Source: Mycobacteroides franklinii
GTDB lineage: Bacteria > Actinomycetota > Actinomycetes > Mycobacteriales > Mycobacteriaceae
Direction: 5' to 3'
Length of the DNA: 64,000 bases
Assembly (NCBI RefSeq): GCF_002013895.1
Contig: NZ_MAFQ01000005.1
Coordinates: forward strand, 1 to 64,000
Below are positions 57,489-64,000 of the stretch, piece after piece (the stretch's first letter is position 1; every line of letters starts with the position of its first letter). The notes beneath the pieces are model-generated. The model was not told the origin of the DNA. It saw nothing but the letters and a program-made list of their open reading frames with translations, and did no database searches. The position numbers and the translations under genes are program-made.

Positions 57489-59424
57489 TCGACGGCAGCA
57501 GCCGCGTCAGATTCCAGAGCTGATTGCGCCGGGCGGACAGGCTGGTGATGAGCAACCCGCCAATGAGAATGAACAGCAGCGTGATCACCGCCTGCCATAA
57601 TCTGCCGTCGATGCCGCCCAGGATCAGCTGACGTAATCCGTCGACGCCGTACGTCATCGGATCGTATTTGTGGAGCACCTGGAATGGTCTCGATGTCGTC
57701 TCTACCGGATACATACCGCCGGCGCTGACCAGTTGCAGCATCAGTAGCGCCATGAGCAGGACGCGCCCAACGGCCGGTCCCACCAGCGCATTGATTGCCT
57801 GGGTTGCGGCGACGAACGCGAAGGACACCAGCACCATGAAGGCGAGCATCGCGGCCGGGTGTGCGGCGTGCATGCCGAGCGCGAACCGCACCACGCAATA
57901 CAGAATGACTGCCTGGAAGATCCCGATGGTGGCCGCGGGCAGATAGCTGGACAGCGCCACCCGGATGGGGAGGACCTCCGCCGCAATGGCGCGGGTCTGC
58001 AAGGGGCGCAATATCATCCACAAGACCAAGGCGCCGAAGAACAATGCGAGCGTGACAAAGAACGGTGCCATGCCGGTGCCGAAGTTGGGCGCGGCGTTCT
58101 CGTGTGAGGTCTCCAGATGAACCGGACCGCCGATGGTATCGGCGATGGCATCTTTCTGCTGAGTGTTCCAGTTGGGCACCTGCTTGGCGCCATCGGCGAG
58201 CTTGGTCGCTAATTCCGCTGAACCGGAGCGCAGCTGCGCGGTTCCCGACCTCAGTTGTTGCGCACCGTCATCCATTTGGGCAATGCCACTGGCCAACTGT
58301 GCGTTTCCGGTGGCGAGCTGCTGAGCGCCGTTGCGCATCTGGTTGAGCTTGTTGGTGAGCTCCTGTCCCTTGCCGCCGACCTGATCGAGCGCGGACTTCA
58401 ATGGACTGCCCGGACCGCGCAGCGTCTCGGTCATCGCGATGGAAGCGTTCTCGGCATCGGTCAGCTGCTGGCGGACCTGAGGCGTGAACTGATGCTCGCG
58501 CAGCTGATCCTGTATCCCGCGCAACGTGTTGGCGGCTGGATCCTGGCGCCCGGCAAGCTGATCGATCACCGCGGTGAGCGCGTTGGCGGCGCCGTCCTGC
58601 GCCTTGGCGATACCGTCGATCTGATCGTTGGCCTGCCGGAGCGCGTCGGTACCCTGCTGCAGTTTGTCGGTGCTACCGCCGATGTTCGACACTGCCTTGG
58701 TCACGGTCAACAGGGGGTCGGTGGCCTGGTTGAAGCCGTCGGAAAGTTGTTTGGCTCCGGTGGCCAATTGCGCCGACCCGGGCCGGGCGGTGTGTAGCCC
58801 GGCGGCGAGCTGACCCGCGCCATCATCGACCTTGGCGGCGCCGTCGGCGAGCTGCCGAGCACCATCGGCGGCCTGCTGGATGCCCGCACCCGAGGAAACC
58901 ACCACGGACAGAACCTGATTCACGGCTTGGCCGGAGATGCGTGTTGACACGGCATTGAGCACCTGGTCGATGGCGGTGCGACCGATGCTGGACGAGATGT
59001 AGTTGTTGGCGTCGTTGTAGACGGCAACCAGGTTGGCTTGCTTCGGTTCTCCGGTCAGTGGTGAGGCGATGGCCTCGCTGAAGTCCGGAGGCAATTCCAG
59101 CATGAAGTAGTAGTTGCCGTGATCGACCCCGGTGCGAGCCTCGTCGAGACTGAGGACGTGCCAGTCCATGCTGCCGTCGGCGGTCAGACTCTTGGAGATC
59201 TCTTCGCCGATGTTGACGTGCTGGCCCGAGACGGTGGCACCCTTGTCGGCGTTGACCAGAGCGACGGGCATCTTGTTGACGTGGCCGAACGGGTCCCAGT
59301 ACGCCCACAGATACAGCGCGCCGTACACCAGCGGTAGCAGCATGAGGACCACGATCGCGGCGCGGGTCATCCGGCTGCGGCCGAATCGCTTTATTTCTGA
59401 ACCAAATGCGAGCCCAGCGAGCAT
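57478..59424 (-). CDS. YhgE/Pip-family membrane protein
   Basis: YhgE/Pip-type ABC-2-like membrane protein, 648 residues. Helix 1 (about 20-44) is followed by a large extracytoplasmic region with VALVNADKGATVSG (54-67) typical of the family. Then come repeated hydrophobic heptads of the form Gln-Leu-Ala-x-Gly-Ala (about 195-430), which form long coiled coils, and five C-terminal helices (about 455-640). Homologues include phage infection protein Pip and EsaA-like type VII factors. The neighbouring upstream gene encodes an ATPase-like protein with a broken Walker A (gap 3 bp), so the two form an export unit of unusual type. Confidence 0.88.
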   Translation of the reverse strand: MLAGLAFGSEIKRFGRSRMTRAAIVVLMLLPLVYGALYLWAYWDPFGHVNKMPVALVNADKGATVSGQHVNIGEEISKSLTADGSMDWHVLSLDEARTGVDHGNYYFMLELPPDFSEAIASPLTGEPKQANLVAVYNDANNYISSSIGRTAIDQVLNAVSTRISGQAVNQVLSVVVSSGAGIQQAADGARQLADGAAKVDDGAGQLAAGLHTARPGSAQLATGAKQLSDGFNQATDPLLTVTKAVSNIGGSTDKLQQGTDALRQANDQIDGIAKAQDGAANALTAVIDQLAGRQDPAANTLRGIQDQLREHQFTPQVRQQLTDAENASIAMTETLRGPGSPLKSALDQVGGKGQELTNKLNQMRNGAQQLATGNAQLASGIAQMDDGAQQLRSGTAQLRSGSAELATKLADGAKQVPNWNTQQKDAIADTIGGPVHLETSHENAAPNFGTGMAPFFVTLALFFGALVLWMILRPLQTRAIAAEVLPIRVALSSYLPAATIGIFQAVILYCVVRFALGMHAAHPAAMLAFMVLVSFAFVAATQAINALVGPAVGRVLLMALLMLQLVSAGGMYPVETTSRPFQVLHKYDPMTYGVDGLRQLILGGIDGRLWQAVITLLFILIGGLLITSLSARRNQLWNLTRLLPSIKM

Positions 59425-59427
59425 GGG

Positions 59428-60201
59428 TTAGTCCCTCCCAGTGAGGATGCGGTGGTCGTGCAAGTCGTGAACGGGTGCGTCGGCACCTAGGGGGTTGGTC
59501 ACACCGACGATGACGGTGCGGTTCTCGGCGATCACACCGAGCCGTTCGGCTGCCAGGGTTCGGCGCGCGTTATCGCGGACCTGCTCCAGGTCACCGACCA
59601 CCAGAATGGGCCGATCCGAGAGCAGCGCCAGCGTGATGCGCAACAGAAACAGATCCAGGTCGGACAGTTCGACGATGAATGTTTCGTTCTTCGGCGGCGG
59701 GAGCGCACCGAACACCTCGTCCAGCTTGTCGCGCCCCGTATCGGTCGAAACACGGGAGAACCACGGTGCCAGCCAGTTGCGTTGTTCGGCGAGCACCGTC
59801 CGGACCGTCACCGTCTCTTCGAGCTCATCGATATCGGCGAATGCGGCGATGGCGCAGTGCCGGCGGATCGCACGCGGCTCGGTATCACCCATCACGCTGA
59901 CGGTGCCGTGGCTCGCCTTCAGCCGGCCTGCCAGCGTGAGTAGTAAGCAATGCTGTCCCGGACCGCCCGGCATTTGGATGGCGTGAAATCCGGAGGTCAG
60001 TTCCAGGTTGATGCCCGAGAAGAGCGGACCGTGCTCGCCATCCACACCGAGGTCGGTCGCGGTGATCAGCGCCGGAGCTGTTTCGCTGGGCTCCTCGGGT
60101 ACGGCGATATCCGTTTCGTCCGGAGTGGTGTCCGGTTCGTCCTGTGCGTTCACGGTTGCTCGTTTCAGATCGCGGACTGAGACGTCCATTCGATCAAACA
60201 T
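59428..60201 (-). CDS. ABC-ATPase-like protein with degenerate Walker A
   Basis: ABC-type nucleotide-binding-like domain, 257 residues from the ATG at 60201. The fold is traceable: ITATDLGVDGEHGPLFSGINLEL (core strand order), LAGRLKASHGTVSVMGD (after the P-loop) and Walker B RPILVVGDLE (197-206). The P-loop reads GGPGQHC (79-85) where ABC proteins have G-x-x-G-x-G-K-[ST], so the ATP-binding Lys is absent, and the signature LSGGQ reads ELSDLD (178-183). It is unlikely to hydrolyse ATP. It precedes the YhgE/Pip gene by 3 bp. An ATG at 60189 is also possible. Confidence 0.75.
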   Translation of the reverse strand: MFDRMDVSVRDLKRATVNAQDEPDTTPDETDIAVPEEPSETAPALITATDLGVDGEHGPLFSGINLELTSGFHAIQMPGGPGQHCLLLTLAGRLKASHGTVSVMGDTEPRAIRRHCAIAAFADIDELEETVTVRTVLAEQRNWLAPWFSRVSTDTGRDKLDEVFGALPPPKNETFIVELSDLDLFLLRITLALLSDRPILVVGDLEQVRDNARRTLAAERLGVIAENRTVIVGVTNPLGADAPVHDLHDHRILTGRD

Positions 60202-60292
60202 CAGGCTGCCCGGGGTAATCAGTGTGATCTCGGGGTGATCTCGGATGTCCGCGCCGATCTCACGTTCTCGCGTGCCTGAGCGTCTTCCCGGT

Positions 60293-60883
60293 ATGACGAC
60301 ATCGATATGGCATTCCACGATGGAGACCACACTGGGCACGCTCACGCTGGTCCGCGATGTCGAGGGCCTCCGCGGAATCTATTTCCCGCACCACTGGTGC
60401 CGGCCGCATCCCGCGACGTTTGGCCCGTACCGCGGCGAGCGGTTCGACGATGTCGCTCGCCAGCTGACCGAGTATCTGAACGGTGACCGCCTCGAGTTCG
60501 ATCTGGACGTAGTACTGCACGGTGACGCGCTCCAGATGAAGGTGTGGTCTCTGCTCGACCAGATTCCCTACGGGCAAACCATGGCCTACGGCGAGCTGGC
60601 AGCTCAGATCGGAAATGATGTCACGGCCCAGCAGGTCGGCGCGGCGGTAGGCCGCAACCCGTTGTCGATCGTGGTGCCATGTCATCGTGTGATCGGCCGT
60701 TACGGAAAGCTCACCGGCTACGCCGGTGGCATCGCGCGGAAGCAGTATCTGTTGGGCCTTGAACGTGATTATGCGAGCCGTGCCAGCGGTGCACCGTTTC
60801 AGTGCGCGTTGTTATCGGGGCTGTCACCGCAGGATCCGCGGCATTGCGATCTCACGAAACCACGCGGACGAGCGTCTGCATAG
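60293..60883 (+). CDS. Methylated-DNA-protein cysteine methyltransferase (first copy)
   Basis: O6-alkylguanine-DNA alkyltransferase of 196 residues from the ATG at 60293. It transfers a methyl group from O6-methylguanine to its own Cys (suicide repair). The active site is PCHRV with Cys130; YGQTMAYGELAAQIG (93-107) is the DNA-contact helix pair, and NPLSIVVPCHRV fits the family. A 40-residue C-terminal tail with two Cys (171, 185) is unusual. First gene of a five-gene plus-strand alkylation-damage operon; 12 bp precede the sigma factor gene. Divergent from the ATPase-like gene (91-bp gap). Confidence 0.92.
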   Translation: MTTSIWHSTMETTLGTLTLVRDVEGLRGIYFPHHWCRPHPATFGPYRGERFDDVARQLTEYLNGDRLEFDLDVVLHGDALQMKVWSLLDQIPYGQTMAYGELAAQIGNDVTAQQVGAAVGRNPLSIVVPCHRVIGRYGKLTGYAGGIARKQYLLGLERDYASRASGAPFQCALLSGLSPQDPRHCDLTKPRGRASA

Positions 60884-60895
60884 TGTGAGTGCCCA

Positions 60896-61390
60896 GTGAG
60901 TGCCGTGCTGAAAGCCAAACAACCCTTCGAGACGGTGGTCAGTGACCACGGTCCCGCGGTCTGGCGCGTGTGCCGAGCGGTGGTCGGACCGATCGATGCC
61001 GACGACGCGTGGTCGGACACCTTCTTGGCGGCGATGAAGGCCTACCCGGACCTTCCGGTTGACGCGAACGTCGAGGCCTGGTTGGTGACGATCGCGCACC
61101 GCAAAGCAATCGACATCACGCGAGCGCGGGCACGGCGAGCGATCCCGACCGATACCGTGCCCGAGACGCCGGCGGCCTCTGCGGCCGAACGTGACGATGA
61201 TCTGGTGGAAGCCCTAGATCGCTTGCCGGACAAACAGAAACACGCGGTTACCTACCACTATCTTGCCGGCCTGCCCTACGCCGATGTCGCTGCGATTCTC
61301 GGCGGCAGCGTGGATGCCTCGCGTCGCGCCGCGGCTGATGGTATCGCGGCGCTCAGACGCACGTACGCCCAGCATGGGAGATCACGATGA
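60896..61390 (+). CDS. ECF-type RNA polymerase sigma factor
   Basis: ECF sigma factor of 164 residues with a GTG start. Region 2 lies at about 12-80 (DDAWSDTFLAAMKAYP, then AWLVTIAHRKAIDITRARAR). Region 4 lies at about 104-158 (ALDRLPDKQKHAVTYHYLAGLPYADVAAILG as the HTH). It recruits RNA polymerase to a specific promoter set. No anti-sigma gene with a zinc or membrane signature adjoins; the next gene, overlapping by 4 bp, encodes a DNA methyltransferase. It probably activates its own operon on alkylation damage; this is inferred from context. Confidence 0.9.
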   Translation: MSAVLKAKQPFETVVSDHGPAVWRVCRAVVGPIDADDAWSDTFLAAMKAYPDLPVDANVEAWLVTIAHRKAIDITRARARRAIPTDTVPETPAASAAERDDDLVEALDRLPDKQKHAVTYHYLAGLPYADVAAILGGSVDASRRAAADGIAALRRTYAQHGRSR

Positions 61391-61995
61391 ACGACACAGA
61401 ATTCATTCACGACCTGGTACGGGTCGCTGACGATGCCGACAAGCTGTCCGGGCTGCGGGCCCGGTTGGCTGTCGCGGCCGAGCGTGAGGGCATCCTCGAT
61501 GTTGCCTACCGGGTACTCGACGCACCGGTCGGCCCCCTGTTGGTGGCGGCCACCACGCAGGGCTTGATCCGGGTGGCATATGCCCGCGAGGATCACGATG
61601 CCGTCCTGCAGCAGCTAGCCGACAAGGTCAGCCCCCGCATCCTGCACGCACCCCGCCGCCTCGACCTCGCGGCTCGCGAACTCGACGAATACTTCGCCGG
61701 TACCCGGCAGGACTTCGACATCCCCTTGGACTGGCGCCTGTCGGCCGGGTTCCGTAGCACCGTGCTGCACCATCTGCACGAGATCGGCTATGGGCGCACC
61801 GCGAGTTATGCCGCGGTCGCCAAGCTCGCGGGTAGCCCGAAAGCTGTTCGCGCGGTGGGCACTGCCTGCGCCACCAATCCGCTACCGGTTGTGGTGCCGT
61901 GTCATCGGGTGGTGCGCAGCGATGGCGCGATGGGCGGCTACCTGGGCGGGGTGGAGGCCAAGCGACTGCTGCTGGATCTGGAGGCCGCGGCGTGA
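61387..61995 (+). CDS. ogt: Methylated-DNA-protein cysteine methyltransferase (second copy)
   Basis: Second O6-alkylguanine-DNA alkyltransferase, 202 residues. The active-site PCHRV has Cys172; the YGRTASYAAVAKLAG segment (135-149) is the usual DNA-contact region. A leading extension of about 35 residues (MNDTEFIHDLVRVADDADKL...) before the standard fold is acidic and helical and not typical of Ogt. It overlaps the sigma factor gene by 4 bp (ATGA) and the oxygenase gene by 4 bp (GTGA). Its position, where an anti-sigma gene often lies, raises the possibility that it senses damage for the sigma factor. Confidence 0.92.
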   Translation: MNDTEFIHDLVRVADDADKLSGLRARLAVAAEREGILDVAYRVLDAPVGPLLVAATTQGLIRVAYAREDHDAVLQQLADKVSPRILHAPRRLDLAARELDEYFAGTRQDFDIPLDWRLSAGFRSTVLHHLHEIGYGRTASYAAVAKLAGSPKAVRAVGTACATNPLPVVVPCHRVVRSDGAMGGYLGGVEAKRLLLDLEAAA

Positions 61996-62714
61996 GCCAG
62001 GCAAGGGACCCCTGGCAGGAAAGGGTCGACGGCACCGACTGGTGCAGCGTCGGAAGTGAGTTGGATGCCATCGGCTGCGCGGTGACTGGGCAGCTGCTGA
62101 CACCGGAGGAAGCAGGCGCGATCGCGGGACTGTATTCCGATGCGGCCTGGTTCCGCTCGACGGTCAACATGAGCCGGCACCGCTTCGGAGAGGGCGAGTA
62201 CCGGTATTTCGCCCAGCCCTATCCCGAGGCGGTCGTTGCACTGAAGCGGGCGCTGTACCCCAGGCTGCTTCCCATCGCCCGAGATTGGTGGACCCGGCTC
62301 GGCCGACCGACCCCATGGCCCGACGAACTGGACCAGTGGTTGCGCATGTGTCATGCCGCCGGACAGACCAAATCGACAGTGACCCTGCTCAAGTACGGGG
62401 CGGGGGACTGGAACGCCCTGCACCGAGATCTATACGGGGAATTGGTTTTTCCGCTTCAAGTGGTTATCAACCTGAGTGACCCGGGTGTCGATCACACCGG
62501 CGGGGAGTTCCTGCTCTACGAGCAGCGGCCGCGCGCTCAGTCACGCGGCACAGCCCTGACGATCCCGTACGGACATGGGCTTGTCTTCACCACCCGGGAT
62601 CGCCCGGTGCGATCGGTGCGCGGCTGGTCGGCGGCACCGGTGCGCCATGGGGTTTCGATGATCCGCAGCGGTACCCGGTACACGCTCGGTCTGGTCTTCC
62701 ATGATGCGGCATGA
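61992..62714 (+). CDS. 2OG-Fe(II) oxygenase (PF09859 type), alkylated-DNA repair
   Basis: 2-oxoglutarate/Fe(II)-dependent oxygenase of 240 residues from GTG 61992. The iron triad fits His144 and Asp146 in ALHRDLYGEL and His219 in VRHGVS, with Arg229 in GTRYTLGLVFH binding 2-oxoglutarate. This is the PF09859 family, described as an oxygenase acting on damaged DNA, related in role to AlkB. Overlaps with the neighbours on both sides (4 bp each) put it in the alkylation-damage operon. It would remove N-alkyl lesions by oxidation, complementing the two methyltransferases. Confidence 0.88.
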   Translation: MSQARDPWQERVDGTDWCSVGSELDAIGCAVTGQLLTPEEAGAIAGLYSDAAWFRSTVNMSRHRFGEGEYRYFAQPYPEAVVALKRALYPRLLPIARDWWTRLGRPTPWPDELDQWLRMCHAAGQTKSTVTLLKYGAGDWNALHRDLYGELVFPLQVVINLSDPGVDHTGGEFLLYEQRPRAQSRGTALTIPYGHGLVFTTRDRPVRSVRGWSAAPVRHGVSMIRSGTRYTLGLVFHDAA

Positions 62715-63016
62715 CGGCGTCGGCTGAGCGCTACAGTCTGATCGGCGTCGACGGACGGCCGTACACCAGTTCGGCACCGGGCACTTTCGGTGGACATCGC
62801 CGCAACAAGCTGTACGGTCGGCTCGACTGCCCCACGGCTTTACGCGCCCTCGCCGCCGGTGGCTACGCGCGCAACCGAGTCTTCTTCGCCGACGAGCCCA
62901 CCGCGATCGCTGCGGGATTTCGGCCCTGTGCGGTATGCCTTCCCCAGGCCTACCGCACCTGGAAGGTCAGAGGTTCCCGGAGAGATACGGGTCCCCGTCG
63001 AACCGTTCACGGGTGA
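62711..63016 (+). CDS. Ada-like Cys-rich protein lacking the methyl-acceptor Cys
   Basis: Protein of 101 residues resembling the N-terminal metal-binding domain of Ada. The Ada pattern Y-C-R-P-S-C-P ... F-F ... A-G-F-R-P-C-x-x-C is recognisable as YGRLDCP (35-41), VFFADEPTAIAAGFRPCAVC (57-76). The first Cys, which takes the methyl group from DNA phosphotriesters and is a zinc ligand in Ada, is Gly36 here; Cys40, Cys73 and Cys76 remain. It is probably a DNA- or metal-binding relative without phosphotriester repair. Last gene of the operon (4-bp overlap upstream); its 3' end overlaps the convergent nitroreductase gene by 50 bp. Confidence 0.8.
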   Translation: MTASAERYSLIGVDGRPYTSSAPGTFGGHRRNKLYGRLDCPTALRALAAGGYARNRVFFADEPTAIAAGFRPCAVCLPQAYRTWKVRGSRRDTGPRRTVHG

Positions 63017-63641
63017 CGAACTCCTCGACACCATTGCGCCGTAGCTTCGTCAGCTGTTTGACCGGCTTGCCTATGGGCAATACCGCAGCCACCGCATGCG
63101 TATCGGGAATTCCCAGCAGTTCAAGGACTTTCGGCTCCTGTGCCACGGCCATGGTGGTGAGGGTGCCGCCGTACCCTTCCGCTCGCGCGGCCAACAGGAT
63201 GTTCCACACCAGCGGATAGATCGAGGCTCCGCCGATGACTCCAACGCGGTCCAGATCCTGATCTGTCGCGGCGATCAATCGCAGGTCTACGCACACGACG
63301 AGAACAACAGAGGCGGTACGCAGTGGTGTGAATACCGACTCAGGAACGGTCGTCGCGGCGATGGTTTCCGCGGTGGCCGTGGTGGGGCTCACCGGATTCC
63401 AGGGTGACTCGCCGGCCACGATCTGTGCGAAGTAGCGGCGTGCGCCGGGTGTGGTCGCCTCGATGAGACCCTCGCGCGTCTCCGGGGCCGTGACCACGAT
63501 GATGTGGCCGGCTTGCCGGTTACCGCCGCTGGGTGCGAATCGGGCGTTATCCAGGATTCGGTCTAACACGTTGTCGGGCAGCGGTTCCCCGGTGAACTCG
63601 CGCGCCGCGAACGTGCTGCGCATGACGTCGTAGAGCTCCAT
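62967..63641 (-). CDS. Nitroreductase-family flavoprotein
   Basis: Nitroreductase-type FMN enzyme of 224 residues. The N-terminal STFAAREFTGEPLPDNVLDRILDNARFAPSGGNRQ region carries the FMN-contact Arg and the A-P-S-G-G-N motif (about 36-41). The C-terminal GYGGTLTTMAV (about 162-172) matches the family G-x-G-T region. It reduces nitro groups, quinones or related substrates with NAD(P)H. Its 3' 50 bp overlap the Ada-like gene on the other strand. ATG start at 63641; 35 bp from the aldo/keto reductase gene on the same strand. Confidence 0.88.
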   Translation of the reverse strand: MELYDVMRSTFAAREFTGEPLPDNVLDRILDNARFAPSGGNRQAGHIIVVTAPETREGLIEATTPGARRYFAQIVAGESPWNPVSPTTATAETIAATTVPESVFTPLRTASVVLVVCVDLRLIAATDQDLDRVGVIGGASIYPLVWNILLAARAEGYGGTLTTMAVAQEPKVLELLGIPDTHAVAAVLPIGKPVKQLTKLRRNGVEEFVTRERFDGDPYLSGNL

Positions 63642-63676
63642 GTTGTCACTCTAGTCAGGCGCAGCGGACCTGATGT

Positions 63677-64000
63677 TCATCGTTCGGAGTCCAGGGCCGC
63701 CATCTGGGCGGCGGAGTAGCGATCGCCGGCCACCTGTTCCGCGGGTACAGCGGCCTCGATCCAGCTCAGTTGATCGGCGGTCAGTGCTAGGTCTGCCGCG
63801 ACCACCGCCTCGGCCAGTCGCGTGCGGGTGCGTGCTCCCACCAGCGGCACGATGTCGGTGCCGCGGGCCGCCACCCAAGCGATCGCCGCCTGGGCCACCG
63901 TGACATCGAGTTCCTGCGCCACGCCGCGCAATGTCTCGACCAGGGCCAAGTTGCGGTTCAGATTGTCATCGGCGAATCTGGGGCTCGCGGTCCGGAAATC
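63677..64000 (-). CDS. Aldo/keto reductase, 3' part
   Basis: The C-terminal 107 residues of an aldo/keto reductase; the gene continues beyond the right edge of the window and its start is not seen. Visible family features are RFADDNLNRNLALVETL, the QAAIAWVAARGTDIVPLVGARTRTRLAEAV segment (NADPH-binding loop, equivalent to IP-I-GAR/GTR) and the DQLSWIEAAVP end. The family reduces aldehydes and ketones with NADPH. It is on the same strand as the nitroreductase gene and upstream of it; the 35-bp gap suggests cotranscription. Full length cannot be judged. Confidence 0.85.
   Translation of the reverse strand, partial: DFRTASPRFADDNLNRNLALVETLRGVAQELDVTVAQAAIAWVAARGTDIVPLVGARTRTRLAEAVVAADLALTADQLSWIEAAVPAEQVAGDRYSAAQMAALDSER

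Noticed and set aside
1..64000. CRISPR arrays, tRNA/rRNA genes, transposases
   Set aside because: Looked for on both strands; no regularly spaced repeats, no cloverleaf-like sequences with CCA-adjacent ends, and no IS transposase motifs were seen.

Overview
The window comes from a rapidly growing member of the Mycobacteriaceae, most likely the Mycobacteroides abscessus-chelonae lineage. The evidence is the high GC content with GTG starts, a PPE protein of the PPW subgroup, an MmpS/MmpL pair, an EspR-like regulator, an MspA-type porin, a fused HadA/HadB dehydratase, WhiB, F420-type and mycothiol-type enzymes, and an IdeR-type iron box. The species is inferred from gene content only. I saw no rRNA, tRNA, CRISPR array or transposase.

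Layout. 0-12 kb: DUF2207/LemA pair, mismatch glycosylase, an XRE/MmyB-type regulator, an alpha/beta-hydrolase that has lost its catalytic Ser and His, a Tat-exported DUF1906 protein, a class C beta-lactamase-like hydrolase, a TetR regulator divergent from a carboxymuconolactone decarboxylase/metallo-hydrolase operon, a FUSC membrane protein and a lipoprotein. 12.1-19.1 kb: an accessory cassette. On one strand lie an EspR-like regulator, an ImmA/IrrE peptidase and a DUF6545-type membrane protein in an overlapping operon. Divergent from it lie an MspA-like porin, a phospholipase-A2-like secreted protein without the catalytic His-Asp, and a secreted matrixin metalloprotease whose 3' half has a different base composition. 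Two strong hairpins and decayed or tiny reading frames follow. This cassette is the best candidate for an undescribed system.

19-32 kb: ppc, an APC permease, a ketopantoate-reductase-like enzyme, an MFS transporter, a PaiB-type flavoprotein, an amidohydrolase, an SDR, a MerB-like protein, a DinB-like protein and a TetR. 32-45 kb: an orphan PPE gene behind an IdeR-type promoter, a second DUF1906 paralogue, an ABC-F protein, fused HadA/HadB, a GltB-like FMN protein, a GH6 glycosidase, a crotonase, an F420/FMN-split-barrel protein, a methyltransferase with a divergent TetR, and an L,D-transpeptidase. 45-60 kb: heme oxygenase under a TetR with two tandem palindromic sites, a SRPBCC protein, a class III cyclase, MmpS/MmpL, PepSY and cupin genes, a PF10118 metalloprotein, WhiB, and a YhgE/Pip exporter paired with an ATPase-like protein lacking the Walker A lysine.

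60.3-63.0 kb holds a tightly coupled alkylation-damage operon: a DNA methyltransferase, an ECF sigma factor, a second DNA methyltransferase, a 2OG-Fe(II) oxygenase and an Ada-like Cys protein. The last four genes overlap by 4 bp each. The window ends with a nitroreductase and the 3' part of an aldo/keto reductase. Several genes relate to iron or heme (iron-box PPE, heme oxygenase, PepSY protein) and several to envelope remodelling (L,D-transpeptidase, MspA, MmpL, PPE, GH6).
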